Origin: Tessaracoccus antarcticus
GTDB lineage: Bacteria > Actinomycetota > Actinomycetes > Propionibacteriales > Propionibacteriaceae
Reading direction: 5' to 3'
NCBI RefSeq assembly: GCF_003688855.1
Contig: NZ_REFW01000007.1
Coordinates: 1 to 61,176 of the forward strand
DNA: 61,176 bases
The notes beneath the pieces are model-generated. The model was given only the letters and a program-made list of their open reading frames with translations, ran no database searches and was not told the DNA's origin. Below are positions 27,355 to 36,237 of the stretch, in pieces (the stretch's first letter is position 1; each line of letters opens with the position of its first letter). A program made the translations under genes and the position numbers.

Positions 27355-28843
27355 GAACTTCACCCACCCCGAAACGGGGTGGCTGTTCGGGCTGGGACCA
27401 ACCCAACTCGCGATCGTGATCGCAGCCTCCTTCCCCATCTGGATCTCGTTGAGCAACCAGCGGTGGGCGGCGGTGGGGATCTTCACCCTGATCTGGGGGC
27501 TGGTGGTGGTGCTGACGGTGGTGCCGTTGGGGGGTCGCTCCAGCACCGGCTGGATGATCGCCGCCGCAGCCTTCGCGATTGCCTCGTTGAGCGGGTGGTC
27601 GGTGTTCACTTCCAGGGCTGAGCGTGGCCGGCTTCGTGACCTGGATGACCTCGACATGCCCGGGGTCCTGGCCCCCATCGAGATAGTGGAGGGCCCACCT
27701 GCGGGTGTGGAACAGCGACGGATGGCTGTCATCAAGAACACCGCCGCCCGCACCTGGGCGATCACCGCCCGCATCCAACACTTCGGCACAGCCATGGCTG
27801 ATGAGTCAGAGCTGGCCCGCTACGCCTCCGCCCTCACCGACCTGGTCGACGTCGCCGCTCAAGGGGAAATGGTGGAGGAGATCCACCTGATGGTGCGGGC
27901 CACCCCCGACGACTGCGCCGAGCGGGAACTGTGGCTCCGTAACCACATCACCGATACTGCACCGGACACCGCCGCGGCCACCAACATTGAGCTCCTGCGC
28001 TGGGGCCAAGCCGGAACCCGAACGGAGAGCTTCCTCACGATCGTGGTCCCCGAGGCCCGGCTGGCTCGCGAAGCCAAACACCTTGGCGGCCACCTGGCTG
28101 GCCGGATGAACACCCTGATCACTGTCGCCACCGAGATCGGCACCGTCCTCACCGGGGCGATGGGTGCCACCGACGTGGCCTGGCTCACCTCCCCCGAACT
28201 CGCCGCCGTAGTACGGACCGGGTTTGCCCCTGGTGATCGCGCCGGCCTCATCCACGCCCACCACCAACACCAACTCGATAACACGGTGGTGACGGATGTG
28301 CCGTGGGCACTGGCCGGGCCCACCCACACCACATCTGCTGTGCGGCACTACACCCACGACGCCTGGCACACCATCACCACCACCCTCAAACTCCCCGAAA
28401 AAGGCACCACCATGGGAGCGCTGGGCTCAGTGCTGGTGCCCTCGCAGGCGATGGAGCGGCGCAGCGTCACGGTGGTGTTCCCCATCGAGAGACAATCGAG
28501 CGCGGACCGGAAAGCCTCCCAGGCCGAGTTCACCACCAGCCTCGGCCAGGAACTCCGCGACCGGCTCGGCGTCCGCACCGGAATCAAAGACCGGCGGAAC
28601 AAGGACAAGATCGACCAGGTCGAAACACAGCTCGCCCTGGGTGCAACCCTGACCCACCCGTATGTGGTGTGTTCCACCACGGTCCCCCAATCCGCACCGA
28701 TCAATGAGTTCGGGCGCCGCCTGGATGCCGCCATCCGGCAAGCCGGGTTCGCCCCGCAACGCCTCGACATGTCCCAGGACTGCGCCTTCGTCACCGCCAA
28801 CATCCCCCTCGGCATCTCCCTGTCACGGAAGGGGCTGCTGTGA
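27335..28843 (+). CDS. SCO6880-family conjugal transfer protein
   Basis: 502 aa. Two hydrophobic segments near the N-terminus (LAIVIAASFPIWISL; IFTLIWGLVVVLTVVPLGG; PrgI-like) are followed by a long cytoplasmic domain resembling the SCO6880 family found beside VirB4 genes in actinobacterial conjugative elements. ATG 27335 is chosen because AGGAGG (27323-27328) lies 6 nt upstream; the ATG at 27329 is too close. Its TGA overlaps the VirB4-like start. Confidence 0.8.
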   Translation: MPATMFRNFTHPETGWLFGLGPTQLAIVIAASFPIWISLSNQRWAAVGIFTLIWGLVVVLTVVPLGGRSSTGWMIAAAAFAIASLSGWSVFTSRAERGRLRDLDDLDMPGVLAPIEIVEGPPAGVEQRRMAVIKNTAARTWAITARIQHFGTAMADESELARYASALTDLVDVAAQGEMVEEIHLMVRATPDDCAERELWLRNHITDTAPDTAAATNIELLRWGQAGTRTESFLTIVVPEARLAREAKHLGGHLAGRMNTLITVATEIGTVLTGAMGATDVAWLTSPELAAVVRTGFAPGDRAGLIHAHHQHQLDNTVVTDVPWALAGPTHTTSAVRHYTHDAWHTITTTLKLPEKGTTMGALGSVLVPSQAMERRSVTVVFPIERQSSADRKASQAEFTTSLGQELRDRLGVRTGIKDRRNKDKIDQVETQLALGATLTHPYVVCSTTVPQSAPINEFGRRLDAAIRQAGFAPQRLDMSQDCAFVTANIPLGISLSRKGLL

Positions 28844-30327
28844 TGGCCCGTGGCATCAAGGATCTGTTGGCCGACTTCGGCCACGACCTCCCCCACCACC
28901 CCACACCAACAACCCCCAAGACCGTGCGGGGGCCGTTCACGGAATCGGCATCGTGGCGGGGACGGCGGCGGGTAGGTGGCGGATGGGTTGCATCCCGCCC
29001 ACCGGTGCGGCAGTATCGGATGACTTCCGATCAGGTTGGGCTGTACTGGCCCTTCACCACCGCCACACCCACTGCGCCGACCGGGGCGCCCATGGGTGTC
29101 GATGTCCTCAACGGGTCCACCTTCTACGTCGACCCCCACGGCTGGGTCCAAGACGACCACGTGCCCGTCACCAACCCCAACATCTTCATCTTCGGTAAAC
29201 CCGGCCGAGGGAAATCCGCATGGGTCAAAGCGTTCTGCAACCGCATGTTCGCCTTCGGCTACCAAGCCCTCATCATGGGGGACCCGAAGGATGAGTACGA
29301 GCTGCTGTGCCGCCACTTCGGAGTCGAGCCGTTCGCGATCGGCCCCGGCATGCCTGCCCGTCTCAACCCCCTGGACCCCGGACCCCTGGCAGCCGGCTGG
29401 GACCGGCTCACCCGTGCCGAGCGGGACCGCCGGTCGGGCCTGATCTTCGGCCGGTGGCTGGTGTTGCTGCGCAGCCTCATCGGCTGCCAAACCATCGGCG
29501 ACCACCGGGTGCCCGTGGGCCCCACCGAGGAACAGATCCTCAAAGCAGTGCTGGAAGACCTGACCCGCCACACCACCGACTCCAGAGAGCTGCGGCCCAT
29601 CGTGTTGCCCCAGCTGTGGGCTGCCTTGGATAACCCATCATCGGGGCTTATCGAGCAGACGCGGTTCCCCGATCGGTGGCGGTTTCTGGAGGACACCCGG
29701 CTGCTACGCGACGCTGTGGCCCAGCTCACCACCGGGGCCCTGGCCGGGATTTTTGATGCACCCACTTCCATCACCATTGACTGGACCGCGCCGATCCAGT
29801 CGATGTCACTGTCCAGGCTGGCCGGGCTGGGTGACCAGGCCACCGGCATGGCCCTGGCCTGTCTCTCATCGTGGGGATCGGCCATGCGGGAGGGTGGCGG
29901 GCATCGGATCAACATCCGCGACGAAGCCTGGAAACAACTCAGACTTGGCCCCGACGCCGTCGCCTCCTTCGACCAAGACCTGCGCCTCAGCCGGGCGCAC
30001 GGCGACATCGAAATCGCTGTCTCCCACAAACCCTCGGACTACCTCAGCGCCGGGCATGCCGGCACCCAGGCCCAACAGATCGCCAAAGACCTTCTCCACC
30101 TGGCCGATATCAAAGTCCTCTACGGCCAGGACGCCGACGTCGCCGACGACCTCGACCACCTCCTCGACCTCCGCCCCATCGCACGCGCGGCGATTACCGG
30201 CTGGGCCATGCACCGCACCGGCCGCGCCCTGATCTGCGTCGGCCCCACCACCCACAAAGTCCACCTCACACTCCACCCCGACCTGGAACTCCCCCTCACC
30301 CACACCAACCACAACCTCCAGACATGA
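28843..30327 (+). CDS. VirB4-like T4SS ATPase
   Basis: 494 aa. Walker A is at 118-125 (FGKPGRGKS), with GDPKDEYELL just after and INIRDEAWKQL as the Walker B-like strand; DQDLRLSRAHGD follows. It powers pilus assembly or substrate transfer at the inner membrane. A GTG at 28840 directly before the ATG is an alternative start. Translationally coupled at both ends. Confidence 0.88.
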   Translation: MARGIKDLLADFGHDLPHHPTPTTPKTVRGPFTESASWRGRRRVGGGWVASRPPVRQYRMTSDQVGLYWPFTTATPTAPTGAPMGVDVLNGSTFYVDPHGWVQDDHVPVTNPNIFIFGKPGRGKSAWVKAFCNRMFAFGYQALIMGDPKDEYELLCRHFGVEPFAIGPGMPARLNPLDPGPLAAGWDRLTRAERDRRSGLIFGRWLVLLRSLIGCQTIGDHRVPVGPTEEQILKAVLEDLTRHTTDSRELRPIVLPQLWAALDNPSSGLIEQTRFPDRWRFLEDTRLLRDAVAQLTTGALAGIFDAPTSITIDWTAPIQSMSLSRLAGLGDQATGMALACLSSWGSAMREGGGHRINIRDEAWKQLRLGPDAVASFDQDLRLSRAHGDIEIAVSHKPSDYLSAGHAGTQAQQIAKDLLHLADIKVLYGQDADVADDLDHLLDLRPIARAAITGWAMHRTGRALICVGPTTHKVHLTLHPDLELPLTHTNHNLQT

Positions 30328-31802
30328 AAACCACCGCCCTCCTCACCACCCTCACGGCCCTGGTGGTCGGACCCGTCATCGCACTCGCACTGCTGGTGCC
30401 CCTCCTCGCCGGCGCTGCAACCGTCGACCCTGTCGGCTGCACCACTTCACCAGGCGCACCGGTCGGTGTGCCTGGCCTCACCGGGCCACAGCTGGAGCGG
30501 GCTGCCGTGATTTATGCGGTGGCTGTGGAGACCGGCGTCGGGGTGCAGGGTGCGGTGGTGGGGATCACGACAGCCCTGCAGGAGTCCGACCTCGGAGCCG
30601 ACCCCACCACCGGCACACCCAATGCTGACGGGGACATTGGTCTGTTTCAGATGCGCACCCTGATCGGGTGGCATGCCGACGGCATCACCATCGCCCAGAA
30701 CATCAGCATTCTGCTCGATGACCGCTACCAGGCGCGGGTGTTCTTCATCGGCCACACCACCCTCGGCGGCTGGCACATCCCCGGACTGGCCGACATCCCC
30801 CACTGGCAACACCTCACCATCACCCAGACCGCACAGAAAGTTCAGGTTTCAGCGTTCCCCAACGCCTACGCGAAACAGGAGACCACCGCCCGGGCAGTCG
30901 TCGCCACCCTCCTCCACAACCGACCAACAGGAGACGAGGGATGCGAAACCAGTGATGCGACCCTTGAGTGCCCGGCCACCCCTACTGCTGTCGGGGATGA
31001 GCGGGGTCTGGCACCGGATGCGGTCCAGGTGATGCGCTGCGTCGCCGCAGGGTGGCCTCAGATCCGCACCATCGGCGGGCTGCGCCACGGCGACTCCAAA
31101 GACCACGGCACCGGCCGCGCCGTCGACGTCATGATCCCTAGCTGGAGCACCCCGACCGGGGCCGCCGTCGGGCAGGAGATCGCTGAATGGGCCCGCACCA
31201 ACGCTGCCCGTTTGGGGGTCACCTACGTCATCTGGCAGCGCCGCATCTGGAGCGCCGCCCGCACCAATGAGGGATGGCGCAACTGCTCCGAAGGGTCCTG
31301 CTACAGCGGCCCCGATCCCTCCGCGGCGCATCTCAACCACGTCCACATCTCCGTCAACGGCACAACCGGAACCGTACCCACCCCAGGCAGCAGCGGCGCT
31401 GCGGTCGTGTTGCCGGTAGCCAAGGGCATGTACCGGTTGACGGCCGGGTTCGGGCAGGTCGGCACCCGCTGGTCCACCATCCACACCGGCCTCGACTTCG
31501 CCGCCCCCGAGGGCACCGCCATCCGTGCCGTCACCCCCGGCACCGTGACCTACGCCCAGCCCAGCGGCGGCGCCTACGGCAACCTCACCAAAATCCTCAG
31601 CCCCGACGGCACCGCGATCTGGTACGCCCACCAAAGCCACATCGGCGTCCGCGCAGGCCAAACAGTGACCGCAGGGCAGACCATCGGAGCCGTCGGGGCC
31701 ACCGGCAACGTCACCGGCAAACACCTCCACCTCGAAGTCCGCATCAACGGCCGACCCGTCGACCCCCGCACCTGGCTCCGCACCCGAGGCCTCGACCCAT
31801 GA
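30324..31802 (+). CDS. Secreted cell-wall hydrolase with transglycosylase-like and M23 domains
   Basis: 492 aa. An N-terminal signal/anchor (ALVVGPVIALALLVPLLAGA) precedes three parts. A lytic-transglycosylase-like domain has a likely catalytic Glu in ALQESDLGADP and GLFQM. A middle domain carries HGDSKDHGTGRAVDVMI, resembling peptidases that use His/Asp metal ligands. A C-terminal M23 endopeptidase domain has HTGLDF and HLHLEV. It would open peptidoglycan for the conjugation channel, as VirB1-type proteins do. It overlaps VirB4 by 4 bp. Confidence 0.88.
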   Translation: MKTTALLTTLTALVVGPVIALALLVPLLAGAATVDPVGCTTSPGAPVGVPGLTGPQLERAAVIYAVAVETGVGVQGAVVGITTALQESDLGADPTTGTPNADGDIGLFQMRTLIGWHADGITIAQNISILLDDRYQARVFFIGHTTLGGWHIPGLADIPHWQHLTITQTAQKVQVSAFPNAYAKQETTARAVVATLLHNRPTGDEGCETSDATLECPATPTAVGDERGLAPDAVQVMRCVAAGWPQIRTIGGLRHGDSKDHGTGRAVDVMIPSWSTPTGAAVGQEIAEWARTNAARLGVTYVIWQRRIWSAARTNEGWRNCSEGSCYSGPDPSAAHLNHVHISVNGTTGTVPTPGSSGAAVVLPVAKGMYRLTAGFGQVGTRWSTIHTGLDFAAPEGTAIRAVTPGTVTYAQPSGGAYGNLTKILSPDGTAIWYAHQSHIGVRAGQTVTAGQTIGAVGATGNVTGKHLHLEVRINGRPVDPRTWLRTRGLDP

Positions 31803-31925
31803 CCATCACCCCGCCCCTATACCGACGCGTTGGATCCCGATTCTTCTGTCGGTTGATCACGCCACAGCAGCCCACGGGCGGGCTTATCCCCTACACACCA
31901 TACGAATCCACAGGGAGTCACATTG

Positions 31926-32366
31926 ATGAATGACACCCAGCACCAGGACGGCTACCCCTGGACGTGGGAACCCGCAGCCCTCACGGCGATCCTGCTACTC
32001 ATCATCGCGGTCCTGGCTATGCAGATCGGACGCACCACAGCCCTCCTGATCAGCGGAGCCGGACTGCTGTGGCCTACCAGTCGGCACGTGGTCACCAGCA
32101 TCGGGGGGATTATCGGCGGCGACACCACCGCGGGTCTCCCCAGCTATGTGGAGACCTTGGCACCCATGTGGTTGGTGTGGACCATGGCTGCCCTGGCCGC
32201 AGCCGTCATGTGTGGTGCAACCGGTTGGGCCGTGTGGCGCCTCCGCGGTAGGGCGGTCAAGGGAATGGCCTCCACCGACCAGGCCCGGCATCTCCTCGGC
32301 CTCCGACGGCTCCGCCGCACCCGTCGCATCATCCGACCCGACCTGTACCCCAAGGCACGACGATGA
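31926..32366 (+). CDS. T4SS-associated small membrane protein
   Basis: 146 aa with a short N-terminal cytoplasmic part, hydrophobic segments at ~17-32 and ~85-105 (MWLVWTMAALAAAVMCGATGW) and a very basic C-terminus (RRLRRTRRIIRPDL). GGGAGTC lies before the ATG. It overlaps the VirD4 gene by 4 bp, suggesting a partner of the coupling protein. Confidence 0.7.
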   Translation: MNDTQHQDGYPWTWEPAALTAILLLIIAVLAMQIGRTTALLISGAGLLWPTSRHVVTSIGGIIGGDTTAGLPSYVETLAPMWLVWTMAALAAAVMCGATGWAVWRLRGRAVKGMASTDQARHLLGLRRLRRTRRIIRPDLYPKARR

Positions 32367-33820
32367 CATTCGACCCTACAGACGTGGGATGGAGAATCGG
32401 CCACAGCCACACACCCCGCGGTGTTGACCTGTGGCAGCCATGGGACCGCACCGCCGGCGTCATCGGCCCCCAAGGATCCGGCAAAACCCTCGACATCCTC
32501 ACCCCCGCCCTCCTCCAGGCACCCGGAGCAGCCCTGGTCACCATGACCAAACCCGACGACCTCCTCCTGACCTGGACCGCCCGCACCGCCCGGGGCCGGC
32601 CCTGCCACGTCCTCGACCCCTTCGGCACCGCCCCCGACCTCACACCGCTGGTATGGGACCCCATCGCCGGCTGCATCGACGCCCACATCGCCGAGCGCCG
32701 CGCGAAAGCCTTCTGCGCCGGCACCCTCACCACCGCCCACAGCAACACCGGGGCCGCCCAGTTCTACGCCGCCGAAGCCGCCAAAGTCATCCAGTGCTAC
32801 CTCCACGCCGCCGCCCTCACCGGCTCCACCCTCAACGACATCCTCCACTGGGTCGCCAACCCAAGAAATGCCACCCTTCCCACCGAAGCCCTTCTCAACC
32901 ACCCCGACGCAGAGCCCAACTGGCACGGCCTCCTCACCGGCGCCATCCACAACCCCGACGACCGCACCTCAGGCAACACCAAAACCACCGTCGAACAAGC
33001 CCTCGCACTCTTCACCACCCAACAACGCCGGCAACGCTGCATCCCCACACCCGGCCAGCCAGCCACCGACATCGCCGACGTCATCACCCGCGGCGGCACC
33101 ATCTACCTCCTCGGCCGAGAAGACCCCTACGTCTCCGCCTCCCCCCTCATGACCGCAGTCGCCGAAGACATCCTCGACACCGCCCTCCACCTGGCCCACC
33201 ACAGCCCCTGGGGCAAACTCTGCCCACCACTGCTGGCCTGCCTCGACGAACTCCCCTCCACCGCACCGCTACCGACGCTGGCGACCCGAATGGCCAACGA
33301 ACGAGCGCTCGGGATCAGCATCGTGTGGGCCTCCCAAACCCGTGCCCAACTCGACCAGATCTACGGCCCCCACCAAGCCCGCTCCATCCTCGGCCTCACC
33401 AACACCCTCATCATCTTCGGCGGCTCCAAAGACCAGGCATTCAACAAAGAACTCTCCGACCTCCTCGGCACCCGCCGCATCACCCGCCACAACCACCAAA
33501 ACGGCCACACCCCCAGCCACTCCAGCCACGGCGAAGACACCCCCGTCATCCGCCCCGAACACATCCGACAACTCCCCACCAGTACAGCCTTGGTCATCGC
33601 CGAGAACGGCAAACCCATCATCGCCACACTGCAGCGCGCCATCAACGGCAAACCCGGACGCCAACTCCTAGCCCAGCAAGCCCACCTTCGGCAACAGCTG
33701 CCCACCGGCCCAGACCATGCACCGGCAGGCAATATTCACCGGCGCACCGCAGCCGCCGTTGCGACCTCCCATGAGCTCGGCCTCACCACACCGCCTACAC
33801 ACGAGGTCCGATCCGGATGA
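32363..33820 (+). CDS. VirD4/TraG-type coupling protein
   Basis: 485 aa. Walker A GPQGSGKT lies at 35-42. Walker B is in LLACLDELPS, and the following IVWASQTRAQLDQIYG is diagnostic of T4SS coupling proteins. There are no obvious N-terminal transmembrane helices, so it may rely on the preceding 146-aa membrane protein for anchoring. It would bring the relaxase-DNA complex to the channel. Confidence 0.9.
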   Translation: MTFDPTDVGWRIGHSHTPRGVDLWQPWDRTAGVIGPQGSGKTLDILTPALLQAPGAALVTMTKPDDLLLTWTARTARGRPCHVLDPFGTAPDLTPLVWDPIAGCIDAHIAERRAKAFCAGTLTTAHSNTGAAQFYAAEAAKVIQCYLHAAALTGSTLNDILHWVANPRNATLPTEALLNHPDAEPNWHGLLTGAIHNPDDRTSGNTKTTVEQALALFTTQQRRQRCIPTPGQPATDIADVITRGGTIYLLGREDPYVSASPLMTAVAEDILDTALHLAHHSPWGKLCPPLLACLDELPSTAPLPTLATRMANERALGISIVWASQTRAQLDQIYGPHQARSILGLTNTLIIFGGSKDQAFNKELSDLLGTRRITRHNHQNGHTPSHSSHGEDTPVIRPEHIRQLPTSTALVIAENGKPIIATLQRAINGKPGRQLLAQQAHLRQQLPTGPDHAPAGNIHRRTAAAVATSHELGLTTPPTHEVRSG

Positions 33821-34386
33821 GTGCCCCCTCACACATGACGGAGTTCCCCGACGTCACACCTCGCATGGCCAAGGTGTACGAGCAGCTCCACAAGCTGGCC
33901 ATCGGCGGCCACTCCGCCGATGAAGTTCACGGCGACGGCGAAATCATCCCCCGGCTCTGGGACATCACATCCATCCACGACCCCCAACTGCGATCCGAAA
34001 CCTGGAAATGGCTCGAATCATTCGTGTACTGGTTCAACACCCAGCAGACCTGGTACTCCCACGACCAAATTCCACCATGCTGGCCGCAACATCCCCACCT
34101 CGTCCGCGACATCGCCACCCTCGCCGACCAACGCCGCACCGCCGGCGAAGCCCCCACAAGCACCGCCCTCGACGAATGGCACCGCTACACCATCCCCAAC
34201 TTCCTCGAGCGCACCCGCACAGCACGCCAAGGATGCGACAACGACCACGTCCCCTGGCCCGGCAAACCCGCCCACACACGACACATCACCGAGACCAACA
34301 CCACCCGACGACACAGCATCATCGACGCCGACATCGCCACCCTCCCCCACTCAGTCACGAACCTACGACGACTCCATTCATCCTGA
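33817..34386 (+). CDS. DUF4913-like protein, last gene of transfer operon
   Basis: 189 aa. A Trp-rich core (WKWLESFVYWFNT; PCWPQHPHLVRD; DEWHRYTIPNFLERT) resembles DUF4913 proteins often found after coupling-protein genes in actinobacterial elements. The start overlaps the VirD4 stop. The function is unknown. Confidence 0.65.
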   Translation: MSAPSHMTEFPDVTPRMAKVYEQLHKLAIGGHSADEVHGDGEIIPRLWDITSIHDPQLRSETWKWLESFVYWFNTQQTWYSHDQIPPCWPQHPHLVRDIATLADQRRTAGEAPTSTALDEWHRYTIPNFLERTRTARQGCDNDHVPWPGKPAHTRHITETNTTRRHSIIDADIATLPHSVTNLRRLHSS

Positions 34387-34705
34387 TCGACCCAGGCTTC
34401 GCGATCGTCGCGACGTGACCCGAGCCAACGCTCACATGCTCGACGAACTGACCGCCGCGCTCAGTGGCAAAGCACACCAGCAAAGATGGGGAGACCGCTC
34501 GAGATCCCATCCCGTCCACATCCCGGAAGAGCCGGCGGTACCGATGGCTGCACACATTCAGCCCGTCGACGCGATGACCACAAGTCGCCCGCCCCTCCAG
34601 ATAGAACCCCAGAAAGTCACCCGCAAGACACATCGTCCGCCAGACCGGTACGTCGCTGCGGCCGCCCGGACCCTGACGCGGACCCAGAGCCATGAACCGA
34701 CAAAC
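34387..34705 (+). other. Spacer with a possible short ORF
   Basis: A frame from GTG 34417 or ATG 34438 begins VTRANAHMLDELTAAL and stays open past the inverted repeat into the opposite gene. Without a ribosome-binding site its coding status is doubtful. Confidence 0.25.
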
Positions 34706-34743
34706 TTATTACGTCGGATTCCATCGATAATCCGATGTAATAA
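34706..34743. repeat. 15-bp inverted repeat with 8-bp spacer (loxP/dif-like or terminator)
   Basis: TTATTACGTCGGATT - CCATCGAT - AATCCGATGTAATAA. The arms match 14 of 15, the one difference allowing a G-U pair in RNA. The arms are AT-rich inside GC-rich DNA. The architecture resembles tyrosine-recombinase cores; a bidirectional terminator between converging genes is the simpler alternative. Confidence 0.6.
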
Positions 34744-34836
34744 ACTGAACTTTGGAACTTGTTCAGGAGCCGCCTCTCGCTGCGGGATACCCGCGTTGGT
34801 GGTGGTTGGTAAACCACCATCGGCTCGCTCGGGGAG

Positions 34837-35172
34837 CTATAAGCCGCCTCCTGAAAGGAAACTCAGGGCAATAATCGCCAGCGCCAACACGATGGCTAGC
34901 AGCAGATGGGGCAGGAGACCCGCCAAACCCCGGGATGGATCGGGGCGAGTGAGATACAAAATGACGAAGCCGACGAGGGCGAATGCACCATAGGCGATTG
35001 AGGAAAACCAGAGCGCTGCGGACAATGCACCCACCTCGAGTCCGCCTAGGAACCGTACGAGGTACAGCGGGACTGAGAGAATCACCATAACGATCACGCT
35101 CAGGAGCCACACTCGGTCCTTGAGCTTCGAAGGGGCAGCCCCGACCACTGTGTTGTGCATGGAGCAGATCAT
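34837..35172 (-). CDS. Small polytopic membrane protein (unknown)
   Basis: 111 aa with about three hydrophobic segments (LLSVIVMVILSVPLYLV; SIAYGAFALVGFVILYL; LLAIVLALAIIALSFL). Start uncertain: the ATG at 35172 lacks a clear ribosome-binding site, and an inner GTG after AAGGACCGA near 35115 would keep all helices. It is followed by the inverted repeat at 34706. No family was recognised. Confidence 0.55.
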   Translation of the reverse strand: MICSMHNTVVGAAPSKLKDRVWLLSVIVMVILSVPLYLVRFLGGLEVGALSAALWFSSIAYGAFALVGFVILYLTRPDPSRGLAGLLPHLLLAIVLALAIIALSFLSGGGL

Positions 35173-35436
35173 GGCACAGCCAGCACCAGTCCCTCACGTG
35201 CACAGATTCTCCCGCCACCCCTATCACCGCCTTCACAAACAGCCCAGATCTAGCGGATCCCGGTGCCCCTTCCTTCGACAAGCGCGCGGCCCCCAATGCA
35301 TGTCGGGTCCAGATCAGAGCCCCATAGGTCACCCACTCTGCTTTGTGACGAGCCAGAAAACCATCAGCGGCCGCATCGAACACCCTCCGCGGCATTGGTC
35401 TCGGCTTCCAGGTCCTGGCCGACTGCCCCGCCTGCT

Positions 35437-35865
35437 TTACTTCTCGGTGGCGGCGGATTTGGACCCTTGCGCGGCTTGCTTGTGTGACCTGCTGACGAGC
35501 TCTTGCTCACGCCCGAGGAAGGCCATGATGAGGCCGAAGGCGAACAAACCGCCAGCCCATGCCACCGAGTATTTTAAGGTCGCGTCGCTGGCAGATACCG
35601 CTCGCCAGATAACTACAGATGTCGACGTCGCGAAACTCACCGCGCAGTACGCAACTTTGGCGCCACGTGACACAGGCGTTCGCACGTTCAACACCATCGA
35701 CCATCCGAGAACCATCAACGGAGCAGCGACACCCATGGCGGTTTCGATACCCAGCTTCGGAATTATCCACAGGCACAGCCCCAGCGCGACAACATGACAT
35801 ACGGCCGGCGACAGTAGATTCTTTGAACGCGGAGACGCGAACGCAAACCGTAGAACATCCCTCAT
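35437..35865 (-). CDS. Membrane protein (unknown)
   Basis: 142 aa with four hydrophobic stretches (AVCHVVALGLCLWIIPKLGI; GVAAPLMVLGWSMVL; AYCAVSFATSTSVVI; VAWAGGLFAFGLIMAFLG) and a basic tail. ATG 35865 is chosen because AGAAAGGATGG lies upstream; a longer frame to 36021 has no support. Same strand as the preceding small membrane gene. No family was recognised. Confidence 0.6.
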   Translation of the reverse strand: MRDVLRFAFASPRSKNLLSPAVCHVVALGLCLWIIPKLGIETAMGVAAPLMVLGWSMVLNVRTPVSRGAKVAYCAVSFATSTSVVIWRAVSASDATLKYSVAWAGGLFAFGLIMAFLGREQELVSRSHKQAAQGSKSAATEK

Positions 35866-36158
35866 ATCGAACCCACCATCCTTTCTCCCGCTCAGGGATG
35901 CTGGCGGTCTGGGTCGCCCCGTCGTCGGCTTCACGCCTTCCGGCCGAATCGTAGCGCTGATCCTGCTCCCGCAGAGACGAGTCGCGCCCCCCTGCACGAC
36001 GATCTGAAAGTTGGGGCACAACCACCTTTCATCCTGATACCCACCAGCGCACGGAGGTCAACACTTCCACCCCGTTTCGTGAAGCCCCATTGTGCTTGCA
36101 ATGGTTCGTGGTGAATTGACCGGATCCGGACCCCAGGTCATCAAACCTGTGGGAAACA

Positions 36159-36207
36159 CCACGATCCTGCACCCCTGACCTGTTGGGTCAGGGGTGCAGG
36201 ATCGTGG
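36159..36207. terminator. Perfect 22-bp stem terminator of the LRR gene
   Basis: 36159-36180 and 36186-36207 are exact reverse complements (arm begins CCACGATCCTGCACCCCTG) around the loop TGTTG. It lies 31 bp past the LRR stop codon. There is no U-tract, so it may instead be an end-protecting structure. Confidence 0.75.
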
Positions 36208-36237
36208 CGCCCCCTATGGGTGGTGTGGTTGGGGGTG

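Noticed and set aside
32431..33774. 447-codon open frame inside the VirD4 gene
   Set aside because: Arg/Pro/His-rich out-of-frame translation of GC-rich DNA; the VirD4 frame has clear motifs.
34763..35395. 210-codon minus-strand frame
   Set aside because: Shadow of the small membrane gene at 34837-35172, which has coherent hydrophobic helices.
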